A stretch of 64,000 nt of DNA. Source: Paenibacillus sp. FSL K6-1330. Lineage in GTDB: Bacteria > Bacillota > Bacilli > Paenibacillales > Paenibacillaceae. Made by a program: the position numbers and the translations under genes. Location: NCBI RefSeq assembly GCF_037976825.1, contig NZ_CP150269.1:6506501-6570500 (forward strand). Reading direction: 5' to 3'. This document shows positions 36,331 to 45,238 of this stretch, one piece after another. Below the pieces are notes generated by a model. It worked only from the letters and a program-made list of their open reading frames with translations, did no database searches and was not told the DNA's origin. How positions within the stretch are numbered: the stretch's first letter is position 1; every line of letters begins with the position of its first letter.

Positions 36331-37752
36331 TTTCGGCAGGCTCGGTATGGTCTGATTGCAATCCCCCGGAAGCGGCAGATTTCGACATACGTACTGGCCC
36401 GCGCTGTTCTCATTTGCAGCACCTGACGGCGCTGGCTGATGAACCCGCTGTTTCCAGAGCTGCCACAGCATGAATCCATCATTTGCTCTTCCCTTATTTT
36501 TAATATAATTCACCATCGTTTCTACATTATAATAGGGCGTTGCAATATTATTCTGACCGTTCATCATGTCGGCATCGTATACCGTGCCCGGTGCGGCATT
36601 CAGTTGCAGGACGGCCCCGCCGGATCCCTCCGGAGCAATCTGCATGCCCATATTGATAGGTCCGTTGTATATCGCCTTGTACGATTCATATCCTTCACGC
36701 GGATCGTAATAAATACCGCCATCGTAGGACATCAAATTGATGAAGTTGATCTTACTTCCATGATCCTTGACTACGCGGTACATGGTACCGCCAAAAGGAG
36801 ATCCCCATTGGACCTTGCCTTCTTCAAACGGCGTTCCTTTCACGTAATAAGCGCCCGTGGACCAACCGGCGATGGAAATCTGCAGATTCGCATTTCTTGC
36901 ATGGATTTCATTATAGAGACTCGTAATAATGCCCGCGATTTCTCCATCCTTAGTGCAGCTGAACTGAGCGGCTGTTCCTTTGTTGCAGCTGCTGCCGCTG
37001 GATTCCCAGTCAATGTCGACGCCGGCAGCGCCAAGATCGAGAGCCAAATCCACAATGTTCTTGGCATTGAATCCGGACCACTGTGAACCTTGGCTGTATG
37101 ACCAGCCTCCTACCGATAAGAATGCTTTTGTTCCGCGGGCTCTAAGAGATGCGATATTGTTACGCAGATCCTGGGACTGCTGGGCTGTAAATTTACGTTG
37201 GCCGTTCGGGGTGGTCGCCCCTTCCACAAATTCCAATCCCGCAACGGCTTGATCAAACGCGTAGGACCCTTGGGTATACGTGGTATCCGGCCTTACGAAT
37301 GCAAGATTGAGATGGGTAATGTAATTGGGAATGTTGGCAGTCGTCAGATCGTAAATACTGGTGTTCCAAGAGCTCGCGTAAGCGACATACATACGGTCAC
37401 CAGGCAGCGGAGGGTCTACTGGAGGATCTACTGGAGGATCTACTGGAGGATCTACCGGAGGATCTACCGGAGGATCGACGGGCGGTGTCCCAGGAGTGCA
37501 ATCTCCAAGGTCCTCCCATACCCCCCATTGTCCTGTCGTTCCAGGTACCTCGCCCTGTGTCCACCATTTCGCTTTCCAGGCATGACCGTTGTAGGATACG
37601 ATATTACCCCCGCCATATACGGCAGAACTGCTCCAAGCAGGCTCCGTACAAACCTCAGCGGCTTGAACCTTGTACACAGGGAACAAACTAAGTACCAGCA
37701 CGGCGATGAATCCGAGAATCCATCCTCTCATCGTTCTGGACAACCTTGTCAT
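36325..37752 (-). CDS. Secreted chitinase, GH18 with CBM5/12 chitin-binding domain
   Basis: The 475-residue protein begins with a signal peptide of about 31 residues. A CBM5/12 domain follows at residues 33-85 (AWSSSAVYGGGNIVSYNG, AKWWTQGEVPG), then a linker of PVDP repeats at about 90-116 and a GH18 catalytic domain to the end. The proton donor is Glu250 in GVDIDWES; the first Asp of the usual DxxDxDxE is Ala243. The domain resembles ChiD/ChiC-type enzymes of Bacillus. It acts outside the cell on chitin. A cre-like site lies about 40 bases upstream of the ATG. The TAG stop overlaps the convergent AraC gene. Confidence 0.95.
   Translation of the reverse strand: MTRLSRTMRGWILGFIAVLVLSLFPVYKVQAAEVCTEPAWSSSAVYGGGNIVSYNGHAWKAKWWTQGEVPGTTGQWGVWEDLGDCTPGTPPVDPPVDPPVDPPVDPPVDPPVDPPLPGDRMYVAYASSWNTSIYDLTTANIPNYITHLNLAFVRPDTTYTQGSYAFDQAVAGLEFVEGATTPNGQRKFTAQQSQDLRNNIASLRARGTKAFLSVGGWSYSQGSQWSGFNAKNIVDLALDLGAAGVDIDWESSGSSCNKGTAAQFSCTKDGEIAGIITSLYNEIHARNANLQISIAGWSTGAYYVKGTPFEEGKVQWGSPFGGTMYRVVKDHGSKINFINLMSYDGGIYYDPREGYESYKAIYNGPINMGMQIAPEGSGGAVLQLNAAPGTVYDADMMNGQNNIATPYYNVETMVNYIKNKGRANDGFMLWQLWKQRVHQPAPSGAANENSAGQYVCRNLPLPGDCNQTIPSLPKL
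37409..37486. repeat. 12-bp tandem repeats coding the PVDP linker of the chitinase
   Basis: About six copies of a 12-bp unit of the form GGAGGATCTACT (plus strand) encode the repeated Pro-Val-Asp-Pro of the linker. Neighbouring units are nearly identical in DNA, so copy number could vary by slippage without shifting the frame. Confidence 0.9.
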
Positions 37753-37787
37753 TCATCAAACAACTCCTTCGCCAATTGATTTTGTTT

Positions 37788-37803
37788 ATTAAAGCGGTTT
37801 CAA
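37788..37803 (-). promoter_or_regulatory. cre-like site upstream of the chitinase gene
   Basis: On the minus strand TTGAAACCGCTTTAAT matches WTGNAANCGNWNNCAW with one mismatch. It lies 36-51 bases before the chitinase ATG. Chitinase genes of Bacillales are often under catabolite repression. Confidence 0.5.
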
Positions 37804-37962
37804 AGCTGGTGAAAGCTTCGTACCATACACACCTCCTAACGCATACAGATAAAATGATATGACGCACTTCAAGTGTAACTTGGTCATTTTTTGTACAACA
37901 AGGATAAGATTTACTTATTCAGGGACAAAATCCTATACCCTGGCCTATCAGCTCTTCTACGC

Positions 37963-38006
37963 AAAAAAGGCTGTCACACTGCGGATTACCGCGAATGAGG
38001 CAGCTC
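37963..38006 (-). terminator. Terminator of the YqcI/YcgG gene
   Basis: On the minus strand an interrupted stem (GCTG, TCA and GCGG on the left; CCGC, TGA and CAGC on the right, loop TAAT) is followed by C and six T. It lies about 65 bases after the stop codon of the YqcI/YcgG gene. The rest of 37804-38071 holds nothing that I can support beyond the chitinase promoter region. Confidence 0.7.
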
Positions 38007-38071
38007 TTCAATAGAAAGCATGGTTAACCCTGACTCCGATTTAGGGTATGATGATAGCAACGTGTTATTTC

Positions 38072-38827
38072 TTATTGTTGACTGATCTCTTTGTGCTGCC
38101 TTGCAAACGGACATTTCGATAGTGACTCCGTGTTATCCCGCAAAAAATATTGCTTCCATTCATAGTTATCCTCCGCCCCGTAGAACTTCAAGTCAGGGTG
38201 CGGTGGTACGGGATCATATTTGGCTAACCGCTGACGAATCAATCCCTTGGTGTGTTCTGCTTGCCTTGTTCGGGCATTGAACTGCTTCAGAACCCAACGA
38301 GGCGTAAAAGCAAGCATCATGTAGGGAAAGTATCTGCTCTGGCGAAGCTCATGTGCCGGTGTGCCGCAATAAACAAAATAAGGTTCGCCTGCAAAACAAA
38401 ACTCCCACAGATGATCCGCAGGCTCCTCCGGCAGATCCGCCGGCCAAGGCTCCGTATCGTATTCGGTTGTCTGGCTTAACAGCTGCCAGAACAAGCGCTC
38501 ATAATATTGGACGCCTTCCAGGCTATCGCGCCCATGCTCCGTACAGATCATGACGACAAGTGAAGTATATGGCCCGAAGTCCCTGGAGCCGAGCCCGTAC
38601 TCGCGCAGCAGAGCAGCAAGCTGTTCCGCCGCGGCCTGTGATTCACCTTGATGAATAAAGCCGTATCTAAAATGATTCAGTGCATGTCCTTGCACTGCGG
38701 GAATACAAGGGAATTTGGCGTAACGGTCCGTCATTTTCTCGGTCAGCTTGGTTATCGCTTTCCGCTGCCATTCCTCCTGTAATCCATGGACAGCATCCAT
38801 ATCGTCCAACCTCAATAAACCGCTCAT
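38072..38827 (-). CDS. YqcI/YcgG family protein
   Basis: The ATG at 38827 follows AGGGGGG and gives 251 residues; the open frame extends further upstream but without a ribosome site. Features of the YqcI/YcgG family are visible: FPCIPAVQGHALNHFRYGF near residue 40, YTSLVVMICT and the C-terminal REDDTE-like cysteine-containing end (CPFARQHKE). The family is soluble and its function is unknown. It is a single-gene unit divergent from the RNase J gene. Confidence 0.88.
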   Translation of the reverse strand: MSGLLRLDDMDAVHGLQEEWQRKAITKLTEKMTDRYAKFPCIPAVQGHALNHFRYGFIHQGESQAAAEQLAALLREYGLGSRDFGPYTSLVVMICTEHGRDSLEGVQYYERLFWQLLSQTTEYDTEPWPADLPEEPADHLWEFCFAGEPYFVYCGTPAHELRQSRYFPYMMLAFTPRWVLKQFNARTRQAEHTKGLIRQRLAKYDPVPPHPDLKFYGAEDNYEWKQYFLRDNTESLSKCPFARQHKEISQQ

Positions 38828-39011
38828 CACGAGCCCCCCTCTTCTACAGCATATAAGAGTGGGTAAAAATAGGTGACTGTCTCGTGCGAAATGCACATGA
38901 ATTTTGAAAAGCGTTTCCCAAAAGCTTGAACTTTCTGATATCTTTAGTAGAGAAGAAATTAAAATGACCAGGCTTATGCCTTAATTACCATAGAGAGGAT
39001 TCTTTCACATT

Positions 39012-40730
39012 ATGTCTAAACCCCTGTTAACAGATCAGATTCAAACTGCCAAACCCGCCAAAAAACCGAGGCCTTCCGCTCCACCTGTGCGCATCTTTGC
39101 GCTGGGAGGGCTTGGCGAAATCGGCAAGAACATGTACGGTGTGGAATTCAAAAATGAGATTATTATCATCGATGCCGGGCTGAAATTCCCGGATGCCGAA
39201 ATGAGTGGCGTCGATTATATTATTCCAGACATTCGTTATTTACTGGATAACAAACATAAAGTAAAGGGTATGTTCCTGACCCATGGACATGAAGATCATA
39301 TTGGGGCTATTCCCTATGTGCTTCGTCAAATCCAAATGCCGATCTATGGCGGGGCACTGACCATCGGCCTGGTTCGTGCGAAGCTGGAGGAGCATCGGCT
39401 GCTGGATCAGAGTGATCTGCGCATATTCCATGAAGACGAAACGATTTCATTCCGTCATCTTTCCGTTCATTTCTTTAGAACCACCCACAGCATTCCGGAT
39501 GCCTTCGGGATCGTTGTGGAAACCCCGTACGGCCCGATCGTACATACCGGAGACTTTAAATTTGACTTTACGCCGGAGGACAAGCCTGCCAATCTGCATA
39601 AAATTCTGCATATCGGCGCGCGTGGCGTCCTGGCCCTGATGGCTGACAGTACCAATAGCGAGCGGGACGGGTTTACCCCTTCTGAACGCACTGTCGGCGA
39701 TTCCATTCTGCGTCTGTTCCGGGAATGTCCCGGACGGATCCTGTTTGCCACCTTTGCTTCGAACGTTCATCGTCTGCAACAGGTTGTTGAAGCTGCCATC
39801 CGAACAGGCCGCAAAATCGCCATCGTCGGCCGCAGCATGGAGAAGGTATTTGTGATTGGTCAGGAGCTTGGATATATTCGCGTACCGGACGGCATGATGA
39901 TTGATGTGAAAGCCGTTAATCGTTATCGCGATGACCAGGTGCTGATTATTTGTACAGGCAGTCAGGGCGAGCCAAATGCGGCACTGACACGTATCGCTTC
40001 AGGTGCCCATCGTTCGATCCAGATTCATCCGGAGGATACTGTTATTTTCTCGTCTTCGCCGATTCCTGGGAATACCCAGAACGTCAATCGCAGCATCGAT
40101 CTCTTGATGCGGGCAGGAGCAGAAGTTAAATACGGCTCCATTCTCGATATCCACACTTCGGGTCACGGCTGCCGCGAGGATTTGAAGCTTATGATCAGCA
40201 GCTTGCGTCCCAAGTATTTTGTGCCGATCCACGGGGAATACCGGATGATGCTCAATCATCGTCACCTCGCCGTGCAGGTTGGGGTTGCCGACAGCAATGT
40301 TTATTTGATGAACATTGGGAATACGCTGTCCCTATTCCGCAACTATGCGCGTAAAGGCCGGAACATCCCCTCCGGAGACGTCTACATCAACAATGGAGAG
40401 CTGCGTACCCATGAGAAGGAATTGCTTGAGGAACGAGTACAGCTCGCTCACGATGGCGTTGTCATCGTCGCCATCACCATCAATCGCGAGACGCGCAAGC
40501 TGCTCTCCGGGCCGGAGCTGATTACCCGTGGGTTTGTATATATGCAGGACTCCAAGCCTCTTCTACGCAGAGCTGAAGCGATGCTGCGCAAGCAGCTGAA
40601 CAAAGCCGGTGAACAGCGCGAATACAACCGGGCTGCCTGGGAACAGATGACAAACAACACACTCAACCGTTATTTTAAAAGGGAACTGGGCCGCAGCCCG
40701 TACATTATGCCTTCCATTATGGAAGTATAA
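39012..40730 (+). CDS. Ribonuclease J
   Basis: The 572-residue protein is a metallo-beta-lactamase/beta-CASP nuclease. The zinc motif HGHEDH is at residues 91-96, further ligands lie in THSIPDAFG and HTGDFKFD, and the beta-CASP region contains ALMADSTNSERDGFTPSE and TCTGSQGEPNAA-like ICTGSQGEPNAAL. A C-terminal dimerisation domain completes it. RNase J has 5'-3' exonuclease and endonuclease activity and drives mRNA decay and rRNA maturation in Firmicutes. The length is close to RNase J1 plus an extra basic N-terminus of about 20 residues. J1 versus J2 cannot be decided here. It is followed by a strong terminator. Confidence 0.95.
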   Translation: MSKPLLTDQIQTAKPAKKPRPSAPPVRIFALGGLGEIGKNMYGVEFKNEIIIIDAGLKFPDAEMSGVDYIIPDIRYLLDNKHKVKGMFLTHGHEDHIGAIPYVLRQIQMPIYGGALTIGLVRAKLEEHRLLDQSDLRIFHEDETISFRHLSVHFFRTTHSIPDAFGIVVETPYGPIVHTGDFKFDFTPEDKPANLHKILHIGARGVLALMADSTNSERDGFTPSERTVGDSILRLFRECPGRILFATFASNVHRLQQVVEAAIRTGRKIAIVGRSMEKVFVIGQELGYIRVPDGMMIDVKAVNRYRDDQVLIICTGSQGEPNAALTRIASGAHRSIQIHPEDTVIFSSSPIPGNTQNVNRSIDLLMRAGAEVKYGSILDIHTSGHGCREDLKLMISSLRPKYFVPIHGEYRMMLNHRHLAVQVGVADSNVYLMNIGNTLSLFRNYARKGRNIPSGDVYINNGELRTHEKELLEERVQLAHDGVVIVAITINRETRKLLSGPELITRGFVYMQDSKPLLRRAEAMLRKQLNKAGEQREYNRAAWEQMTNNTLNRYFKRELGRSPYIMPSIMEV

Positions 40731-40768
40731 GGCTCTGGTCACTCTGAGCCTTAACCGTATCTCAACAT

Positions 40769-40816
40769 AAAAAGGGTGGATCCAAGGTCATTTGAACCTT
40801 CGGATCCACCCTTTCT
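40769..40816. terminator. Bidirectional terminator between RNase J and MFS genes
   Basis: AAAGGGTGGATCC and GGATCCACCCTTT form a perfect 13-bp stem around an 18-base loop that itself contains an AAGGT/ACCTT pairing. Short T tracts follow on plus (TTTCTTC) and on minus (TTTTTATG). It separates the convergent RNase J and transporter genes. Confidence 0.88.
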
Positions 40817-40898
40817 TCGGACATCAGAAAGTATACACTTCTAAGCATGTGCTACCTGATATCGCAAGAATAAAATCATCTAAACGCGGTCTTCAGCC

Positions 40899-42122
40899 TT
40901 AGTCCGCAAGCTCCAGCCCTTTCGTTTCCTTGCCAAGTACGAGTACGCCGAGCGCACCGATCAGGATGGTCACGAAAAACATCACGAAAATGAATTCGAT
41001 CCGGGTGCCATTTTGCTTCAACACCCCGACGAGCAGCGGTGCAATAACGCCGCCGATCCGTCCAAACGACGTTGCTAGCCCAACCCCCGTTGAACGAACC
41101 TTCGTCGGATAGAGTTCCGGACTGTAGGCATATAAACCTCCCCATGCTCCCAGATTGAAGAATGACAAGGAAATGCCTGCTGCCAGCAGCGAACCTTCCG
41201 TGTTGGCATAACCAAACCAGATGGCGCTAAAGGCCGTAAGCACCAAATAGGTAACGAGAACGAATTTCCGCCCGAACTTTTCTATAAAGTACGCGGCAGT
41301 AAAATAACCCGGCAGCTGGGCAAGCGTCATGATCAACACATACTGAAAGCTTCGGACCAGACTGAACCCTTTATCGACCATGACGGTCGGAAGCCACAGG
41401 AACATGCCGTAATACGAGAATACGACCGTAAACCACAGTACCCACAGCATAATGCTCGTACGCCGATGTTCAACCGACCAGACCGAAGCCACTCGCTGCC
41501 CAAAGGTCAGCTTAGGGGCAGCCTTAGCTTTCTGCTCAAGATATCTTGGCGAATCCTCGATGGCACGCCGCAAATAAAGCGCATAAAAAGCCGGCAGAGC
41601 TCCAATAACAAAAGCAGCCCGCCATCCGTAATCCGGGATGACAAAGTAAGCGATGAGTGCGGATAGTATCCAGCCTGCCGCCCAAAAGCTTTCCAACAGC
41701 ACAACCGCTCTTCCCCGTTCATGAACCGGCATGCTTTCCGATACCAGCGTGGATGCAACGGGAAGCTCTCCGCCTAGTCCGAAGCCGGCAATAAAGCGCA
41801 TCAAACACAGCATGATAAAGCCGGTAGCCAGTGCGGAAAGGCCGCTCGCGATCGAGAATATGAGCAGCGTCCATAGCAGAATATTTTTCCGTCCATATTT
41901 ATCAGCCAAGAATCCAGCCATGGCCGCGCCGAATACCATTCCGATCGATGTGGTACTTGTCAGAATCCCTACCTGCTGCGAGCTCAGCGACCATTCAGCT
42001 GCCAATGCCGCGACAACAAACGAAATCATTCCAACATCCATCGCATCAAACATCCAGCTGGCACCCGCACTCATCAGCAGCTTGCGCCGCTTCGGCTCTT
42101 TTAACAATTGCATATTGCCCAT
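40899..42122 (-). CDS. MFS transporter, metabolite:H+ symporter type (NiaP/YceI-like)
   Basis: The 407-residue protein has 12 hydrophobic segments. Loop 2-3 carries the MFS signature (GFLADKYGRKN) and its N-terminus has SWMFDAMDVGMISF, the pattern seen in the YceI/NiaP group that includes niacin transporters. Sugar- and aromatic-acid transporters of the same superfamily share parts of this, so the substrate is uncertain. The start follows GAGGGGGC. It is a single-gene unit. Confidence 0.88.
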   Translation of the reverse strand: MGNMQLLKEPKRRKLLMSAGASWMFDAMDVGMISFVVAALAAEWSLSSQQVGILTSTTSIGMVFGAAMAGFLADKYGRKNILLWTLLIFSIASGLSALATGFIMLCLMRFIAGFGLGGELPVASTLVSESMPVHERGRAVVLLESFWAAGWILSALIAYFVIPDYGWRAAFVIGALPAFYALYLRRAIEDSPRYLEQKAKAAPKLTFGQRVASVWSVEHRRTSIMLWVLWFTVVFSYYGMFLWLPTVMVDKGFSLVRSFQYVLIMTLAQLPGYFTAAYFIEKFGRKFVLVTYLVLTAFSAIWFGYANTEGSLLAAGISLSFFNLGAWGGLYAYSPELYPTKVRSTGVGLATSFGRIGGVIAPLLVGVLKQNGTRIEFIFVMFFVTILIGALGVLVLGKETKGLELAD

Positions 42123-42183
42123 GTTGCCCGCCCCCTCTCCTATATCTTTCTATAATGTAGAGCGAACCATACGCCTGGTCAAG

Positions 42184-43257
42184 CTAGATTATGCTGAGCG
42201 GCAGAATTACCTTGATGGTCGTTCCCTCGTGAAGCTTGCTGGATACATGAACCTGCCCCTTGTGATCCTCGATCATTTTTTTGCTGATCATGAAGCCCAG
42301 GCCATTGCCTTTCTCCTTCGTGGTGAAGAACGGTTCCCCGAGACGAGAGAGGATTGCTTCCGGAATCCCGCAGCCATTATCCGTAAAATGGATGGCCACC
42401 GTATGGTCATCGCTTCTCTCCAGCCGAATGGTTAACTCCCCGCCACCCGGCATGGATTCCACGGCATTTTTAATAAAATTGATGAACACCTGCTTCAGAT
42501 GATTCACATCACCCTCGACATTGGCCTCTCGCTCTCCGAAATCCGTTATAATCTCGACGTTATGTATGATGGCCTGCGTATTTAATAGAGTAATCACTTG
42601 GTCCAGGAGCTGCCGGATATCGGTACGCTCGAATTTCACACTTTGCGGCTTCGCCAAAAACAAAAGCTCACTTACGATCAGCTCAATCCTTTCGATCTCC
42701 GAGGAGATAATATCGAAATATTGATCCTTCCGGCCAGCGCCGGAGCGAATGAGCTGCACGAACCCTTTGATGGAAGTCATGGGGTTACGAATTTCATGGG
42801 CGATCCCTGCCGCAAGTTGACCGGCCATGGACAGCTTATCGGACTGGATCAGCCGCTCCTCTTCTTGATAGGCGGCCTTTTTCATATCGGTAATATCCGT
42901 AAAATGCGCTACGTAGCCAAGTGTTCTTCCTTCCCTGCTACGAGCTGTGCTTAGCATACAAGATACCCACCTGATATCGCCTTGTTTATGTATCAGTCTC
43001 TTCTCCAATTGCAAAGAAGCGGTCTTACCCGACATTAGCTTCTCCATCCTATCTTTGTCCTTATTGACATCTTCCGGATAAATCCAATCGTAATAGGGGT
43101 GGTGCAGACACTCTTCCGCCTCATACCCCAGCATGACGCAAGCAGCGGGATTAATTTTGATAATGCTCCCCTCTGAATCGATGAATACGGTTCCAATCGG
43201 CGCTACTTCAATCGCTTGGACCATAAAATCATAGCTGAGACGTTCACTATTCATCAT
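42184..43257 (-). CDS. PAS-domain sensor histidine kinase (sporulation-kinase-like)
   Basis: The open frame reaches 43368, but the tandem ATG at 43257/43254 follows CAGGAGGATC at proper distance, so I start there (357 residues). It has no membrane segment from this start. One PAS domain (about residues 10-125: APIGTVFIDSEG, WIYPEDVNKDK, GYVAHFTDITDMKK) is followed by a HisKA domain with His154 in AAGIAHEIRNPMTSIKGF. The HATPase_c domain has NFIKNAVESM, DNGCGIPE and KGNGLGFMISKKMI. The layout resembles KinA/KinE-type phosphorelay kinases. No response regulator gene is adjacent, so it is an orphan kinase. Confidence 0.92.
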   Translation of the reverse strand: MMNSERLSYDFMVQAIEVAPIGTVFIDSEGSIIKINPAACVMLGYEAEECLHHPYYDWIYPEDVNKDKDRMEKLMSGKTASLQLEKRLIHKQGDIRWVSCMLSTARSREGRTLGYVAHFTDITDMKKAAYQEEERLIQSDKLSMAGQLAAGIAHEIRNPMTSIKGFVQLIRSGAGRKDQYFDIISSEIERIELIVSELLFLAKPQSVKFERTDIRQLLDQVITLLNTQAIIHNVEIITDFGEREANVEGDVNHLKQVFINFIKNAVESMPGGGELTIRLERSDDHTVAIHFTDNGCGIPEAILSRLGEPFFTTKEKGNGLGFMISKKMIEDHKGQVHVSSKLHEGTTIKVILPLSII

Positions 43258-43566
43258 CGTTTGGAGATCCTCCTGTCTTTCATTGTTCAATCGTTTTACA
43301 TATTTCGAGATATCGGTTTGCTTCTCCTTTCCTCTCGCCTGTTGAAAAATATAAATAAAGCAAACCAAAGGATAATTTGGACATGGGGCGAATATATTGT
43401 GATGAGGTTTCTAATTTTTGGTGGCAATTCCAGCGCTATTCTATTAAAACTGAGAGAAAATGGTTTTTTTTGACTTGAACGCTATGGCTTTTTCGTTTAT
43501 TGTGAAAGAAAGCAAGTCATTTACAATTGCTAGTCGTTAGGACCGTTAACAAAGGAGTTTGCGAGT

Positions 43567-44187
43567 ATGTACACGGAACAAGATATTTGGATTGTGCTTA
43601 CAGGCACGGGCACCTGGTTCAGCAGAATGATCCAATATTTCACGAAGGCCCCACTCAACCATGCATCCATCGCGTTTGATTCCGAATTACGCGAAGTGTA
43701 CAGCTTTGGGCGAAAGAAGGCGAACAACCCGTTTGACGGCGGTTTAGTTCGCGAGAATCTACGCGACCCCTTCTTCTACACTTCGGAATGTGCGGTATAT
43801 CGTTTCCGCGTTAGTAATGAAGACTATCAACGCATGCACAACCTTGTCAAAGAGATGATGCGTGATCAGGACCGCTACAAATATAATCTGCTAGGGCTGC
43901 TGGGTATATTGTTTCGGATTCATATTGATCGTGACGATGCTTTCTTCTGCTCCCACTTTGTTGCTACGGTGCTGGAGCAAGCAGGCCTGCGGCCTGTGAA
44001 CAAGCCTTGTCATCTTGTAACGCCGGAGGATTTCTCCCATTCATCACAGTTGAATGAAGTCTACCGTGGACCTCTCCACGGGTATCTTGCTCAAGACATG
44101 ACATCCCCGCTATCCCCATCACCGACGTTTACTCCTGTGACAACGAAAGGCCGAGGCAAGTTCTTCAGATTCGGAAAAACGGGTTAA
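43567..44187 (+). CDS. Permuted papain-like (YiiX/NlpC-P60-related) hydrolase
   Basis: The 206-residue protein shows the order of a circularly permuted NlpC/P60 fold. The His comes first in APLNHASIAFD (near residue 37), and the Cys comes late in FFCSHFVATVLEQAG (near residue 124). A glycine/tryptophan motif TGTGTWFSRMIQYFTK lies at the start, as in YiiX-like proteins. Such enzymes cut amide or peptide bonds in lipids or cell-wall-related substrates; the substrate here is unknown. There is no signal peptide, so it is probably cytoplasmic. AAAGGAG precedes the ATG. The 43258-43566 region before it is AT-rich and holds no other gene. Confidence 0.82.
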   Translation: MYTEQDIWIVLTGTGTWFSRMIQYFTKAPLNHASIAFDSELREVYSFGRKKANNPFDGGLVRENLRDPFFYTSECAVYRFRVSNEDYQRMHNLVKEMMRDQDRYKYNLLGLLGILFRIHIDRDDAFFCSHFVATVLEQAGLRPVNKPCHLVTPEDFSHSSQLNEVYRGPLHGYLAQDMTSPLSPSPTFTPVTTKGRGKFFRFGKTG

Positions 44188-44234
44188 TACTGAAATATGT
44201 AGTTATCATATAAATATGTTTCTCTGATACCTTG

Positions 44235-44272
44235 AAAAAAAGCAGCCGGGCTCTCACCCGGCTGCTTTTTTG
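44235..44272. terminator. Bidirectional terminator between the hydrolase and VTT-protein genes
   Basis: AAAAAAAGCAGCCGGG and CCCGGCTGCTTTTTT flank a 6-base loop. T tracts are strong on both strands. It serves both convergent genes. Confidence 0.93.
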
Positions 44273-44313
44273 TATATTCCTCGCGGGGGTAACCCCCCGC
44301 GTCATGTTTAGCA

Positions 44314-44976
44314 TTAAGCGGATGGAGTCTGGTCCGACGCCTGCTCCAGCACCGTCTTTTCGACCACAGCGGGGCTAGATTCGATAGTAGATTCAACCAG
44401 CTTTTCCTGCTCCATTTTCTTACGCTTGCGTTTGCGGTTAAAGTACACACCAATCAACAGAAGCGGAACCGCAATAAGCGCAATATATAACGATACATCC
44501 TTAACCATACCTTCTGCCGCGTTACCGTACAGGTAAAACAAGGTACCTACCACATAAAACTTGGTAGCTCTGCCTATAGCGGCATAAGCAAGAAGTCTCC
44601 ATAACGGGAAGTTCAAGCACCCCGATAGAATCGTGAACACCTTAAAGGGTACCGGCGTGAAGGAACCAATCAATATGGCGGCCTCGCCGTTTTTCTGAAA
44701 CATGTTCGTAGCAGAGTCAATCCACTCTTTTTTCAAAATCTTGTATAGTACCGACTTCCCAAGCAGCTTTCCGATTAAATAACCCAGCGGCGTCCCCAGC
44801 AAGCACCCGATAAAGCCATACGTTGCAAGCCACAACGCATTCTGCGGATGCATGATGCTTAGCGAAACCTGCAGAAAAAAGGCGGGAACCGGAAAAATTA
44901 CAGCATCAGCAAACGAATGAATAAACAATCCCCATGGACCAAAATTTTTTAAAAATTCCAAAATGTCCTGAAACAT
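44314..44976 (-). CDS. VTT-domain (DedA/YqaA-like) membrane protein
   Basis: The 220-residue protein has about five hydrophobic segments. A VTT (SNARE-associated) domain covers about residues 20-165, with the re-entrant loop FPVPAFFLQVSLSIMHP, the GTPLGYLIGKLLGK segment and FTPVPFKVFTILSG. Members of this superfamily include lipid scramblases and undecaprenyl-phosphate translocases. The C-terminal 45 residues are basic, then Glu/Ser/Val-rich, and should be cytoplasmic. An AGGGG site precedes the ATG. Confidence 0.88.
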   Translation of the reverse strand: MFQDILEFLKNFGPWGLFIHSFADAVIFPVPAFFLQVSLSIMHPQNALWLATYGFIGCLLGTPLGYLIGKLLGKSVLYKILKKEWIDSATNMFQKNGEAAILIGSFTPVPFKVFTILSGCLNFPLWRLLAYAAIGRATKFYVVGTLFYLYGNAAEGMVKDVSLYIALIAVPLLLIGVYFNRKRKRKKMEQEKLVESTIESSPAVVEKTVLEQASDQTPSA

Positions 44977-45143
44977 GTCTCAACCCCTAAACATTTTCTT
45001 CCTTTTCTATCAGACCCTTTATAAAGTATAGCACATAATTATACTGGAAAGGACCTAAGCCGCTGTATCCCTTTCGGAAAAAACGCGTAGAACGAAGCAT
45101 GCCTTTGCTCCTATACACTATATGCAGCGAGTTCAACTAACAA

Positions 45144-45180
45144 CAAAAAAACCTTTCTTCCAAGAAGAAAGGTTTTTTTG
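45144..45180. terminator. Bidirectional terminator after pdxK
   Basis: AAAAAAACCTTTCTTC and GAAGAAAGGTTTTTTT form a 16-bp stem with a CAA loop. On the minus strand the T tract ends the kinase gene at 45239. The remaining 44977-45143 stretch should hold the promoter of the VTT gene. Confidence 0.93.
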
Positions 45181-45238
45181 TCACTTTCTGCAAACCGAAT
45201 ACCACGCTTGAATAAGCTTGCAAAAAAATGTATTTTGT

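Noticed and set aside
37409..37486. Short regular repeats that could suggest a CRISPR array
   Set aside because: They are contiguous 12-bp units without spacers, in frame, and encode the PVDP linker of the chitinase.
38900..38925. cre-like sequence between the YqcI/YcgG and RNase J genes (TTGAAAAGCGTTTCCC)
   Set aside because: The spacing of the conserved half-sites is off by one base relative to the cre consensus.
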